Positions 9,849-22,345 of a stretch of 64,000 nucleotides of DNA are shown piece after piece. The notes beneath the pieces were generated by a model. It was not told the origin of the DNA, did no database searches, and worked only from the letters and a program-made list of their open reading frames with translations. Each line of letters begins with the position of its first letter. Within the stretch, counting starts at the first letter, position 1. The DNA comes from Labia minor (Eukaryota > Arthropoda > Insecta > Dermaptera > Spongiphoridae): assembly GCA_963082975.1 (NCBI GenBank), contig OY720344.1, positions 14,185,580-14,249,579 of the forward strand, written 5' to 3'. A program made the translations under genes and the position numbers.

Positions 9849-10838
9849 TTTTTTTGGAAGGATATCTCAGAATGTACATCAAGGAGATATGTTTTGTGGA
9901 AAACTATGTGGAATGTTTAGTGAAAATTTAAATACAATCTGTAACAAAACAATATTTAAAAAATTTATGTTTACTAATGAGATCATCACAATTTTGTAAA
10001 TAGTATTTTGTAATTTTAATTAATTATTAATTTATTATTATTTATTTTATTTATAACATTTAATTTATTTTTAAATAGATATTAATTATTAATTGAATTG
10101 CTTATTTCATCTAGATTTGTAAATTCAATAATTGCATTTTAAAAATTGTCGAATTTTCACCTAAATGAAAATTTAATTATAATGTGTAACAAAATAATAT
10201 TTAAAAAATTTATATTTATTAGTGAGATCATCACAAATTTTGTAAATAGTATTTTGTAATTTTAATTAATTTTCAAATAAATATTGTATATAAAATAGAG
10301 CATATTCGTTTCTTTTAAATATGTAAATTACATAAAAGATTGTGGAATTTTCAGATAAGTGAAAAATTATTTATTGAATACTTTTTTATTTTTGTTTTTG
10401 TATTTTATATTATTTTTGTTTATTAAATGTTTATTAAATACTTTGTTCAATTTTCTTATTAAAAAGTAGTATTGTCGTTACCTTGGAACCTATCTCCGAT
10501 CTTTACATGATTTGCTATAGAAAATCTTAATTCACTTTGCGTAGAGTTTTTTTTTTGGAATCTAACCCCCCCCCCCCTCCCCGAAGCAAAGTGAGGTATT
10601 GGTGTATATATATTTTTGCAGGGATTATCACCCTGACAGGGTTAGATTATAAATACATTTATAAAATTTCATATTCAAATTCCAAAAATTTAATTATTTT
10701 TTTTTTTTTAATTTTTATTATTATATACAAAATGTTTTTGAAATCACGTTTTTTAAAAAAAAAATATAAAATTAACTAAGAAAATAAAATCATTTAAATG
10801 AAAACAAAAATTACCTATGTTCATGAATTATATAAATT

Positions 10839-10871
<33 letters not shown>

Positions 10872-12169
10872 GGATAGGATATTGTCATGCATTATTATGC
10901 ATTAAAATTTGTTTAACAAATAATATTGAAACTGATGTTTTATGTTAATTTCAATAATGTTTTCATTTTTGATTCATGATTGATATGGATAAATAAAAAT
11001 TAGAAAAAAGTGAGTGTAGATTAATATTGAACCTGAAAACAAATCATTCAGTATTTAATGAAAAGAATGAATAATGAATGAACCCATCTGATTATAACAT
11101 TCACATTGTAATTATTATTAGAAATAAAATTATAATAAAAATAGGAGGCTATTTGTTCCATTTGGAATATCTAATTTTGTGTTAGAATTCATTTATGCAG
11201 TTGTCATTAAATTGATTTAAAATATTAGTGGGTTTACCGAATATGGAATTTTAGAGAAATAGAATTCCATTCTTTGTATTGGTAATAAATTTTAATGAAT
11301 TTGAAATGATTCATCATCAAAATATTATTGTTGCGTTTATTAGATAATATTGTATTTTATTATATAAATATTATTATACGATTACCTATACATATTTATA
11401 TGTAGGTATATATTACTTTTAAATAAATATAATAAATATATGTATATAATTATATTATATTTATTATATCTGGCTTATATAATTTGTTAATACATATAAG
11501 TATTTTTGTTTTTACTTTGAATTTATATAAAAAAAGAAAATTTATTATAGAAAAAATAAAAAATAAAAAAAATAAATATATTTTAATTAAAAAGTTTTCA
11601 TAACAGATATTGAAAATCTCTTATAAAGATTAATTAAAAAATTTATAAAAAATTGATATTTTTTTGAATATTTAGCAATAGGCAGGAGCATATATATATA
11701 TATATAAATTCAAGATAAATTTCTCCCCTCTACTCAAAATAAAATACTAGATTATCCTTGAAAATAATCTTTTATTTATTTCTATCATTAGTGGAGTTTT
11801 AAGTGTCTTTTAGAAATCAATGTGTGAGAATGAGGTGACAAAAGTATCTTTATTACATTCTAGTAAACATTGAATGGGCAGATTGCCATCCTCATACATG
11901 AATCCAATTTAATCTTGAATATCACTTCTCATGAGCATTTCTTTTCTTCCCTTACCTATTTCACTCTATTATCATTATCATTTGTTGTCATAAAGTTTGT
12001 TTGACTTTAATAATAATTGTTTGAATAAATTAATTTTCTATTTATTCTATTATATAATAAATTGATTTAAGATAATATTAAAAATAAATTAAAGAATTTA
12101 AATAAAATAATAAATGATAATATTTATAAAAGTATTAATACTTTATTTAAATAAAATAAAATAAGTTGA
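9849..12169. other. AT-rich stretch with a diverged tandem duplication
   Basis: No gene was recognised. Units of about 245 bp at 9920-10165 and 10166-10390 are diverged direct duplicates; both contain GAGATCATCACAA and TTTGTAAATAGTATTTTG. A C-rich run lies at about 10566-10580. CACTTTGC and GCAAAGTG flank it as a small inverted repeat (about 10533-10595). An open frame at 10537-10779 is T-rich low complexity and not credible as a gene. Confidence 0.5.
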
Positions 12170-12826
12170 CCTGTGGCCAGGTTCGAACCGACCGACGGTT
12201 TGAAATAAATTAATTTCCAGCTACAGAAACAATTTCAAATAATTTTAATATATCTATTAATGTAATAACAAACAGATAGGCATATAATATAAATAGTTTT
12301 AATTTTATTTTATTTATAATATATAGCTGAAGTAACCGGCGTTACCCATGATCATAATAAGGAGGCTGTGACGTCATGAAGGGCTGGGTGACGTCATATA
12401 ATTTTAAATTAAGAAAAACATAATGAAGATGATTTTTCCCGAGAACAAAACCAATACATTCGTGGTGATATGTAAAAAAATCTCCTCATGTGAAATTTGG
12501 TGTGAAAACAATACCTCCCTTACTATCGTCGGTCGCTAATACTACCACTTCCGGTTTCCGGATTTGCACCAAAAGTTGATCAATTCATCCCACTGATGCA
12601 TTAAGTAAATATACCAAATTTCATCAAAATCGGTTGAGCCGTTCAGGCTGTACACATCTATACGGACGGACAGACGGACAGACGGACAGAGGGACGGACA
12701 GACATCATGCTAAAAATACTTTTTTCTGTTAAGAAAATGCATGATTCGTGGAGATATGTAAAAATCTCCACATGTGAAATTTGGTGTGAAAACAATACCT
12801 CCCTTACTATCGTCGGTCGGTAAAAA
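12170..12826 (-). mobile_element. Family A GTCY-core element, copy A3
   Basis: This is a full-length inverted copy. Read on the minus strand it begins TTTTTACCGACCGACGATAG (12826), passes the GTCY tract (about 12663-12705 as GGAC/AGAC), and ends with the hairpin and AACTTATT at 12170. The 3' hairpin reads GACCTGTGGCCAGGTT on the plus strand, with one base changed. Confidence 0.75.
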
Positions 12827-15800
12827 GATTAGAAATATTTTTTTTTATTTTCATTATATCATTATATTTATTACCATATACTATTATCTTATCTTTTGCA
12901 AGGTTCATTCACACACACAAACATTCACCAACTAGAAAATCAAATATTAGATATCAATATATAAAAAAATATAAATTGAAGACATCAGTGTCACTAAATA
13001 GTTCAAACAATTTCAATGAAAATTTTTTTTTTTAAAAAGAAATTGAAATACAGATTTATTTTTGTTTATGAAAAGAAAAAAAAATTAAAATTTAAAAAAA
13101 AAAAATTTAATAAAAACCTTTGATTTCTTGTTTTCTAATAACCTTTTTGTTTAGGATTTTATTTATTTTTTTTTTATTTTGGCTTAAATCCAATGTGAGA
13201 ATATAAAATTTAGAGACAAAGCTTAAGGGTGGTTCTCGAGTTTAACAGCAATAAATAAATAACTTTAACTTTTCCGCCCCTGAAATGAGCCCTTCATGTT
13301 CAGCCACGCGTGCATGCATGCAACACGTACACCATCTATCTTCATAATCGTCCAATTGTCACAAAATGGCCCTCCACTAGACACAAGTTTATTTAATACT
13401 CCTAAATTACTTCCCAAAATTCAATTTATATATTATATTACATACAAATAATATATTAAATATGGAAGAGATATATAAATTTAAACAATTAGATTCATTT
13501 ATAAATATTCACATGTGATTAATTTTCATATTTATTTATTTATTTATTTTGTTTGATTTTCATTAGTATATTAAATGATTTTCCATCTATCACGGATTTT
13601 TGACATTATAGGAATCAAAGGGCTTACGCACATGAATAAAAAAAAGTCAGAAATAAATTCATATTGTTTTAAAGATTGTGTTGGGGCAATCTCGTGAGTA
13701 AGATGCCCGAAGATAAATATATTAATATAATTGTTAATGACTTTTTGTCTGTACAGTCGCCGTGTGTGATAATGATAAGGTCTGAAAAAAGGGATCAGAT
13801 CGTGGAATTAAGGCTATAATCAATGAAAAGAAGAAAGTCAGTGTTTTTCTGATATAATAACAAAGTAATTGCGTTATTTTAATAAGAACTAAGATTTTTT
13901 TCAACAGTTGTTAATTACATCTAAAAAAACACCTTAAAGAATTGTTATTGATTTGATAACAAATTCTTTTAGAGAGAAAACTTAATATCTAACTTAAATA
14001 TATATATACAAATTAACGATAATCTTATATCTAGTGAATGGGAAAACTGGTGATAAATGTTTTTAAGTATGAATGTTCAATGAATAAGTTGACAAACAAC
14101 GAATCCCTTTTTCTATGAAAAGTGTGGATCGAAGGTGTTTTGCAATCGAAACTGCCAAAGGTGAAGATGCAGAATGGATTCAAAGCTTTCTTCTTGAAGC
14201 TTTGAAAATGTGTGATGAGAAGAATTCCTCCTCGAGGAATTGGGATGTTATAGATGAGATGAATATCTCTCTAGGTGCCGCTAGAAAACACGTTAGCATG
14301 CAACCCTAGAGAGTAGTGTGATATCGAACCGTGTAAAGGAACAGAAACCTCTTTACAGGTTCCAACGAAGATGAAGATGAACAAAGAATATAAGAAAACA
14401 ATTAGAAGTTGCTTAAACGAAGTCTGATTCACAAGTCAATTGAGTCAATGAGAGAGAACAAACCAAAAGGGAGGAGAGTTAGAGAAAGAGATCCTCTCCT
14501 CACATTACTGGTTAAGTTCTTCTCTCAAAGAGGGAGTTGGCTCATTCTTGAACCGCCTCTTAACAAAATTAGCGCTCGTTCAAGCCAATTCACAAATCAT
14601 ACAGAATGCGAACTTTACACCAAAACGGCGTCAACATATTTTAATAGTTTCTTTACATTAAATTAGTAATGTTTTTAAAAATTAAAAGCAATATACCATG
14701 TATGTACTTATAAATTTAAATTTAATTTTATTTCCCGAGCATTATGTAAATAATATACAGACTTACCATATATACTAGTATATACATATATTGGTTTGTG
14801 ACTAATGTTCTAATCTTTAGAAGAGAAATTATCAAAATCTGAGCTATCATCAAAATTGTTAGATTAAATTAAACTCCATTTAAAAAATATACCACAAATT
14901 TTAATTTCAGATAGATAATATATAATAATATATTTATTACTTAATTTTCAATAATCCAATAATAATATACATTGATCATTGGAACTTTACTGACAAAAAA
15001 AAAAAAAATAAATAATCCAAATCCCAAGAAAGATTTGTTTGAATATAAAAGTGATGCTTTGAATTCCTTCATGCACTGTAAAATAAAATTTCTAGAGATC
15101 AAAATAATTTTATATGTAATGATATTTAATACTTGTTCGTATATAATCCAACACATAATACATAATAGATTGGCGAAAAAAATTCAAATACCAAGAAGGA
15201 GTTTTATACTCAGTAAATATAAAACATTTAGATACTTTCATACAAAATGATTGCGATTATTCTGGTTATTATGGTGCCACTATTTCACATTTGAAATGCC
15301 TCTTCATGCGAATGCGATTCAAATGTTTTGTTTAAATTTCATTCGTCTGTTACTCTAATCTAAAATGATCATATGTTTTTTGTCACAAAGCGAAACAAAT
15401 GGGAGGAAATGAGAATTATAATTTAGTTATGAGATCAGGCCAATAATTCAAAATATCTATTTTATTATATACATTCATTAAGATATAAAAATGAAACTCT
15501 TATTAATTATTAGTAACTATATAAAAATATTTGTTAAAAACAATAATTTGAAAATCATGATTTTTATATAAAATAATTAATAATTAATTTTTAAGTAAAA
15601 ATTCAAATGTTTTTTATTTACCAAGCATACAACAAATTCGTTCTTAGATGTTAGAATTTTTTTTTTTCATCAATGTATTATTATTATTTTATGTTTGAAT
15701 AGGTAGTTTTATATGATATATAATATTAGCGGACAAGTAATAATAATATATATACCACTGCATGTAAAACCATTTTGATGTCAACAAATTTTATTTTACG

Positions 15801-16194
15801 GTACATGAAGGAATTCTAAGCATCACTTGTGTAAACTTCGGTAAATATTATGAGCCATAAAAGAAAAGTTACACGAGCTACAAAAACTTCTTCGGGGCGT
15901 CGTGAGATTTAATTTATCTATATTTAAATGAATTTCCGTTTTTTTACACCTTTATCAGATATATCAGTAGAAAAAACAGAATATTTGCAAACAATTTTTA
16001 ATATTTTAATTTTAATTGCAAATAAGAATTTCATTTTTTTTTTTTTTGGTTTTCTTTTTTAATTCAAGTAATTATTATATCAGTTAAAAATAAATGAAGA
16101 TGAGTAGGATGAGATCAACGTATGGAGAAGCCAACAAACATCTTAGTTTGAGTGCAATTGGCAATCAACAAGGGCAAAGGCCGATGTATAAAAC
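12827..16194. other. AT-rich stretch, two more complex patches, no proven gene
   Basis: Mostly low-complexity DNA. A higher-complexity patch at 13225-13385 (with CACGCGTGCATGCATG) and another at 14100-14620 are unlike their surroundings. No TE ends were found. Frames at 14941-15250 are AT-rich and unconvincing. Confidence 0.4.
14115..14309 (+). CDS. Hypothetical short ORF (64 aa), unrecognised
   Basis: An ATG-initiated frame begins MKSVDRRCF and ends KHVSMQP. It contains many acidic and basic residues and lies in a patch with more balanced base composition than its neighbours. I do not recognise a domain. It could be a host exon fragment, an old TE exon or chance; no convincing splice sites or partner exons are evident. 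A second open frame nearby (14409-14666) has no ATG at its start and is not supported as a gene. Confidence 0.15.
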   Translation: MKSVDRRCFAIETAKGEDAEWIQSFLLEALKMCDEKNSSSRNWDVIDEMNISLGAARKHVSMQP

Positions 16195-16610
16195 ATAGGG
16201 GCGTTGTCCCCTCCACCTAGAGTACCATATGCCCCTTAGGGTGAGGTGTGACGGATAGGACCCTCGGGGTACTTTCCCTCAGGAGCACGCAGGCGCTAGC
16301 CCCTCTGAATTGGCCGGCTTATAAATCAATTGGCAAGGTCTACGAGCCCTCAACCAGCACAACCACAAAAGCCCCCTCCTCCTCCACCTACCCTCCCCCC
16401 TCCCACAACTCTGCACAGGTTATCAACGATTCACTCAAAGGATCATTAGGACATCACCTTCTGCCAAAAGGCAATTGCCACAACGGCGGTCAACCTTTAC
16501 AGCCATCTATGATATCTATAAAAAGAAATTTGATCTTCTGGGAGACAATCCACGAAAATGAGGAAAAGAGACAAAATTCTCTTCTAACAAGTCGATTTTG
16601 ATTTGTTGTT
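16195..16610 (+). other. GC-richer island with 117-codon open frame; possible exon or conserved element
   Basis: The island contrasts sharply with flanking AT-rich DNA. One frame stays open from 16248 to 16601 but begins with GTG rather than ATG, so if coding it would be an internal exon. It is rich in Ser, Thr and Pro (about residues 34-55), then has KGNCHNGGQ, which is only faintly reminiscent of an EGF-type cysteine loop. The six cysteines of an EGF module are absent. I cannot name a family. Confidence 0.25.
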
Positions 16611-16687
16611 TATCAGGTGTCATTGACTTGTGACATTTTGTTTTCTTTATGATCCACTTAATTCGTTTTATATTTATACATTTCTAC

Positions 16688-16972
16688 AGACCGACGATAG
16701 TAAGGGAGGTATTGTTTTCACACCAAATTTCACATGTGGAAATTTTTACATATCTCCACGAATCATGCATTTTCTTAACAGAAAATTTTGATGAAATTTG
16801 GTATATTTACTTAATGCATCAGTATGATGAATTGATCAACTTTTGGTGCAAATCCGGAAACCGGAAGTGGTAGTATTAGCGATCGACGATAGGAAGGGAA
16901 GGGTTATCCACGTCATCCAGCCATTCATGACGTCACAGCCTGGTCTTACATATATATATATTATAAATAAAA
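16688..16972 (+). mobile_element. Family A element, copy A4, deleted across the GTCY core
   Basis: The 5' block (from ACCGACGATAGTAAGGGAGG) is joined directly to AATTTTGATGAAATTTGGTA, so the GTCY tract and its flanks are missing. A second deletion joins GGGTTATC to the CACGTCATCCAG region, and the 3' hairpin end is absent. Open frames here are repeat-encoded and not genes. Confidence 0.7.
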
Positions 16973-17349
16973 GGTTGTGAAAATGATTCAATATTTTCTG
17001 AATAATATTTAAAACCAAAGTAATATTGTATATTATATACATATATATGTAAATATTTGAAATCTAAATCAAAATTTTTTAAATTTCTTTATTTAATTAA
17101 CAATCCTTTATCAATTACATATCTTATAATAGATCAACTAAAATATTTATTATAACGATTCGTGTATGTTTATTATAAACTTCATTATAAACTTGTAACT
17201 AACTTAACTTTATTCTACTTTATGATTTAATAATAATGAATATTTTTTTAATAATAATTAATAATTGTTTTAAAAACTATCTCTCTTTATAATAATTACA
17301 TTAAAAAAAAACCTCTGACTTTGTACGTCCTACGCAAGGACAACGCCTA
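16973..17349. other. AT-rich spacer
   Basis: Nothing recognisable is seen apart from low-complexity AT DNA. Confidence 0.6.
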
Positions 17350-17548
17350 TCAAATCGGTTATATCAATGAGGTGTCCTATGATCAGTAGAACGGGTCCTA
17401 TCAACTTTTACATTGATTTTCTTGATCGGAGGTGCTATCATGTAGCTTTCCCAATTTTGATCCCGGAGGCTGGTTGACTCCGTCTCATAGACCCCAACTA
17501 GAGAAAGAGAATATAACACAGTTTCGCTAACCTCTGACCCTTGGCGCC
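17350..17548 (-). repeat. Short interspersed repeat (SINE-like), copy 1, 5'-altered
   Basis: Read on the minus strand it matches the unit at 33830-34070: GGCGCC start, GGGGTCTATGAGACGGAGTC, GCCTCCGGGATCAAAATTGG and GATAGGACCCGTTCTACTGA. The internal tRNA-like part of the other copy is shortened here. The two copies are dispersed and inverted relative to each other. Confidence 0.6.
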
Positions 17549-17989
17549 TTTTATTATTCTATAATTTTTAAATTCATTATTTCATTATTTAGCAAATAGA
17601 CAATATATGTTTAGTTCATTTTTGATTTAAACAAGTATAATATATTAATATTAATGGTATTATTTTCTCTGAAATTATTATATTTCAAATTTTCCTTTAA
17701 AACAATTTTTAAAATCTTTTTTTTTATGTAAATAGTAAATGAGAAGAAATAAAACTAAAGATTTATTCAATACAATCAGCATATTAAGAGATTATAGTTT
17801 TTCGTTTTACATACAAAATATCATCAAAATGACTAAACTGGGTTTTATTTTAAATTACTTATATTGATATTTATTATTATCATTCACTTAAATTTATTAT
17901 TTTTCAAATAATTTTTTTTGATTAAATAATCAAGGATGTCACTCAGAAAAAACTTATTTTTATCTCTTATTCTTTCAATAAATAAAATA

Positions 17990-18488
17990 CGAGGGCAGGT
18001 CAATAAGTCAGTGACTTTTTAAATTTCCCGTCTCTTAAATGAATTGATAACACTGAATCTGTCGGCAGGCAACTTCAACTGACTCCTGTCGAAATTTGAG
18101 CCAGCTGGGTCTTTTAGTTTTTGTTTGATATTCATTAATAGTAGACCACCTCGTAATTTGAGAAGAAAATGGAAAAAAGTGAATTTCCTTTAAAATCAAT
18201 TAATTGGGATACGAAATGCTCCTCATCCACCCTATTCTCCGGATTTAACCTCGAGTGACTATTTCTTGTTACCAAACCTGAAGAAATGGCTAGGCGGAAA
18301 GAGATTTGACTTTAACGAAGAAATCATCTCACAAACAAATACCTATTTTGATGTCCTCGACAAATCTTATATTTTGGAAGGGATAAAAAAAAATTGAAGT
18401 GTATAGACTACATTGAAAAATAAAATAATTTTGGATCTCTAAAAACGTGTTTTATTCAAAAAGTCACACACTTATTGACCTATCCTCG
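17990..18488 (+). mobile_element. Internally deleted mariner-like element (499 bp)
   Basis: Terminal inverted repeats of about 31 bp begin CGAGGGCAGGTCAATAAGTC on the left and CGAGGATAGGTCAATAAGTG on the inverted right end. TA dinucleotides flank both (17988-17989 and 18489-18490), as expected for Tc1/mariner insertion. Only the C-terminal part of the transposase remains inside, so the copy is non-autonomous. Confidence 0.85.
18221..18397 (+). pseudogene. Mariner transposase C-terminal fragment
   Basis: A 58-codon open stretch encodes HPPYSPDLTSSDYFL, which holds the third catalytic aspartate of the D,D34D mariner transposase. It continues KKWLGGKRF and DKSYILEGIKK, the normal end of this protein, and stops at TGA. 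The N-terminal DNA-binding region and the first two catalytic aspartates are missing, so it is inactive. Confidence 0.85.
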
Positions 18489-18490
18489 TA

Positions 18491-19741
18491 TTTTAACTTT
18501 CTTTTTAAAATTTACAAAAAAAAAAAAAAAAATAAATTCATTGAAATTATAACTAAAAAATAACTTTAATATATATTTAAATTTAAATTTTCGTTACTTG
18601 CTCTCATTTGATTTGATTTTTTGTTAATTTCAGAGATGTTTTTAGACATCTTCATTATTTAAAGTAAAATGGGATTTAAATTTAAAAAGAAATCCATACA
18701 CTCATGCCATACCCACATTTGTTTGTCAATACCTTTCCATTGAGTTGATTGATAAAAAAAAAACTCACACATTGATTCCCGAAGGAAAATTTTTCTCTAT
18801 TGTTTACTTATAAAAAAAAATAAAATAAAATAAAATAAAATAAAATAAAAAAATAAACAATCCCCTCGCATTCCAGTCAAGAGAGATTAATAAAAGAATT
18901 TAAAATAAAAGTGTAAAGAAATTTTTTTTTAATTATCTTAATTTGATGGTATGCGCATGGTCGTGGTCTATCAATTGTTATTTTACTCCCGAAACGATTT
19001 TTTTTTAATATCTTCTATGCTAGTCATGGATGAGGATAATAAATTGATTTTATAATTGAAGTCCGTAGATTAATACTTTTCTTCTCAAATTGATACTGAT
19101 ATTAATCATCTTGAATGTTGCGGTATTTCGGGAGGGCGCCTCGCAATCACCATTGACCCTTCCATCAGCAGCAACTATAACAAGAACATGTAGTTGTAAC
19201 GAAGGCGCTGGCTGCCCGGAGATAAAAACTGGAGAAGTAGCCCTTTGAGGGAAAAACTGGCTGATGGTACTCGGGTGTTTATACGTGGGGGCGCATCAAG
19301 GGTCATCAATCTTGGGTGATATACGAGTCAGAAATTGCCCAGCATTTAAATCAAAAAATGTCAACCATTAATGATTTGCTCGCAGAGTGTGCGTGTCCGA
19401 ATATTTATCACTTCTTAAAGACAGCCCCATACTCCTTTTTTCGTCACACGTTTTTTTCTTCATTTTTTTTTTTTTTTTTTCATTTTAATATAAATTTCAA
19501 AAGGTTCGTTTCTTATAAAACGATTAAGAACAATTTTATCAGATCATGTCAAAAAAAAAAATTTCTATCATCATTTACACAAGGAAATATTCTCTTTATA
19601 ATTTATATGTATTATAAACTAAAATTTTAATATTTTTTTAAATTAAAATTATATTTAATTAATAGATTTTATAGATTTTATAGTCGTACAGATCAGATGT
19701 AGCATTTAATCATTCTCTGTCTCAATTTTAAACTTAGGTTG
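18491..19741. other. AT-rich stretch with (TAAAA)n tract and one complex island
   Basis: A (TAAAA)n microsatellite lies at about 18821-18850. The interval 19105-19330 is GC-richer and complex, and contains TGACCCTT and CAAGGGTCATC, a half-site type bound by nuclear receptors. It could be regulatory; no gene is evident. The frame at 19316-19630 is largely poly-T coded and not credible. Confidence 0.4.
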
Positions 19742-21845
19742 TCATTTCAGAAGAATTATTTCACATTTAGGAAGGTCATTGCTATTCTGCCACTGATCTC
19801 CAAATCCGGATCTAGCTAATCTGTGATCATATCTCTGGACTCTGTCTATTGAGTGTTCATTCATGGAGTTATGATGTGGGAACCAACTGAAGATCATAAA
19901 TTTTGTCTTCTTTGGATTGATTTGTATGCCCATTTCTTCGCTCGTTTCCCGAATTTGATCCAACATTATTTTAAGATTTTCGCTGATATTAGATAAAATT
20001 ACTGTTTCGTCAGAGTAATATTCGCATATTCACATCACTTTCCATCTCACACATACCTATCTATATAATGTAATAATTAAATATTTATTTAACTAAAATA
20101 ATTATACTTAATCTAAACTACAGAATGTTTACAATCAATATCAATCATATATATAAAATATATCTACCATTAACTATATACTTCTATTGACATCTATTGT
20201 AACCCATAATATATTAGCTTTGGCAATATTTATATTTGAAATGTAAACTCATTATAGATAAATCATTAAGAGTTGACCCTTGTCCAGAAATGACCTTTTA
20301 ACATTTTTCCCACTTATGACAATAGCCTCCTTCTTTTTCTCCTAAATTCAGTCTGGGATAAAAAGGGCAGTTGCCTACAAAGAACCAGATCATTAATAAA
20401 GTAACTTTCGACAACACCCTAATCTTTTGGCCTATCACCGTGATTGTAATTCATCTTATATAAATCTTAATCCCGAATAAAACATTAATTTCCTTAAATA
20501 AATTTTGCCTTTTATTACACCTTCTAATTACCCTGTTATCTCATTCAGGTAAGCTAATACATAACTTCAGCATACCTCAAAATACTTACATTTTCTCCGT
20601 TTTTTATACCATGGTTCTATATCTCAAGGGCTAAATATATTTACAATAAAATATAATTTATTTTAAATATATAATTCGAGTACATATTGTTGGAGACAAG
20701 TCACATTCTTGTCTTACCTCACATTAGATCAAGATTTGGGTGGTTAGTTGCTTTCCAAACTTAATATTTGTAGTATGTATCCAGGATAGATTTTTAATGA
20801 TTCTGATATCTTGGTCATCAATGTCTGAATCCTTAAGATGGCGATCAATCTTTCATGAGCACCCTTCTCAAAATTCATGAAACAAACAAATATTTATTTT
20901 CTTTGATCTCTGCATTTCTGCATAAGAGTGACCAGAGCACCTCTGGTTCCTAGAGAACTTATGAATTAAGTGTTCTTAAAATCTTGTTCACATACCCTAC
21001 TTATCCTCTTATGTGTCATTTTTAGAAATACTTTAAAAGTATGACTGCTAGTATTATTCTAGAATTTTTACCGACCGATAATAGTAAGGGAGGTGTTGTT
21101 AGGAATAGGGGTGAATGTAGATTATTGCCACTTGGAGGGAATTTCTCCTTTACTATATACAATATTGAACAACCTAACCATCAGATGTATGTATATTGTT
21201 TGAGTTGATTAGCTTTAAGATTTCTACAGGAATTTTGTCTGCTCCAGGTGTTCTTCCTGATTAAGTGATCTTAAGAGCATATTCCACCTATGATTTCATA
21301 ATTAGTAGTTCATCTTCAAGTGTCCCAACATCGTCTTTAATAATTTTCCAACATATTTTTCTCAAGTTTTTAATATTCCTCCTTGATCTTTTATAATTTT
21401 CAATGGGTCATCAATGATCCTTGGAAGATTCTTCTTTTTAAACAATCCAGCAATTTCTTTATTTCTCCGGTAACTTTGAAAATGTCATCATGTTTGGCCT
21501 CTAAATCTTCTAGTTATTTGCATTTTATATTCATCCAATTTTATTTTTCTATACCTAATACGTATTTTCCGCTTTATTTGTGTATAAAGCCTTTTGTAGG
21601 ATTTTTTCCATTCTTCCATATCTTCTATATCTTTTTCATTATTGCTTGTTTATCCTTACCCTTAAAGGTGTAGATAACTTTTAATTGGTCTTTTAATAAT
21701 TTTTAAAAGTAGTTTATATCAGCAACTAATATATTATGATCTGAGCTTATATATCGGTCTAGGGAAAGATTGCGACTCTCCTTATCACGTTCCGGTATCG
21801 TTTGTTAAGACAATATAGTCTATTGTACTCGCTTCGGTGGTACAT
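19742..21845 (-). pseudogene. Decayed antisense LINE: endonuclease-reverse transcriptase relic
   Basis: Read on the minus strand, scattered frames give an ordered EN-RT protein. TIDYIV (about 21806-21838) and SSDHNILVADI (about 21715-21755) are the end of an APE-type endonuclease. PGADKIPVEIL (about 21205-21250) opens the RT. DQRK..FVCFMNFEKG (about 20860-20960), DIDDQDIRII and VRQECDLSP follow, then YYSDETVIL (about 19995-20025) in place of the YADD box, and INPKKTKFMIFS. Many stops and frameshifts break it, and the YADD equivalent is lost. Between about 20030 and 20640 an extra few hundred bases interrupt the RT. A family A fragment sits at 21064-21100. It resembles RTE/L2-type LINEs; the clade is not certain. 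Confidence 0.7.
21064..21100 (+). repeat. Family A 5'-end fragment (A5)
   Basis: TTTTTACCGACCGATAATAG followed by TAAGGGAGGTGTTGTT matches only the first 37 or so bases of family A, and lies inside the decayed LINE. Confidence 0.6.
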
Positions 21846-21849
21846 ATAC

Positions 21850-22099
21850 TAAAGTACCGGGACCCCGAGCCTCGGCTCGGTACTTAAGTTAAAAAAAATG
21901 ATTCATTATTATTGGGTTTGGCTGGTAATATTAATACCTGGGACACCGAGTTGTCGCTCGACCCTTTAAAAAATATTAATCTACAATTAATTATTTATTA
22001 CAATTATTAAATGTTGCATCATTGCATCAATCTGATTAAAATGAATTGAACTGGGGTCCTCAATAATACAAACAAACAATTTTAGCTAGCATAATAAGA
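21850..22099 (-). mobile_element. Family C hairpin-ended element, copy C1 (Helitron/Helentron-like)
   Basis: On the plus strand it begins with GTACCGGGACCCCGAGCC and its inverted partner (GC hairpin CGAGCC-TC-GGCTCG). About 70 bp later there is a second hairpin start, TACCTGGGACACCGAG. It ends at CTAGCATAATAAGA. If the hairpin marks the 3' end, the element reads on the minus strand and starts A|TCTTATTATGCTAG. Short internal sequence, no coding capacity. It abuts the decayed LINE endonuclease. Confidence 0.55.
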
Positions 22100-22345
22100 T
22101 TAATCCAAGTAATATCGTCTATTTCTATTCGACACTATTTTCAGTTATGAAATGAACAGTCAGTAGAGAGTAAAAAAATTGTAATTGAAGACCGTTGTTT
22201 TTAAAAATAATTAAATTATTTTATAGATTATAAAATAAAAATTATTGTATTAACATTAAAAATATTGAAATAAAAAAATAATAGTTTGATTTAATAAACT
22301 AAAATATTATAAACATTTTTAATGTGAATTTGTCAGGGAGGTAGG

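Noticed and set aside
10537-10779. 80-aa ORF with Pro-rich start
   Set aside because: It is produced by a poly-C tract and T-rich low complexity. Its start is not an ATG and no domain is seen.
16649-16873. ORFs encoding NFDEIWYIYLMHQYDELIN (also at 56973-57206, minus)
   Set aside because: The peptide is simply the translation of the conserved block of the family A element. The frame is not maintained across copies.
19316-19630. 104-aa ORF
   Set aside because: More than half of it is poly-T-encoded Phe and AT-rich coding; only the first 40 or so codons lie in the mixed island and they match nothing I know.
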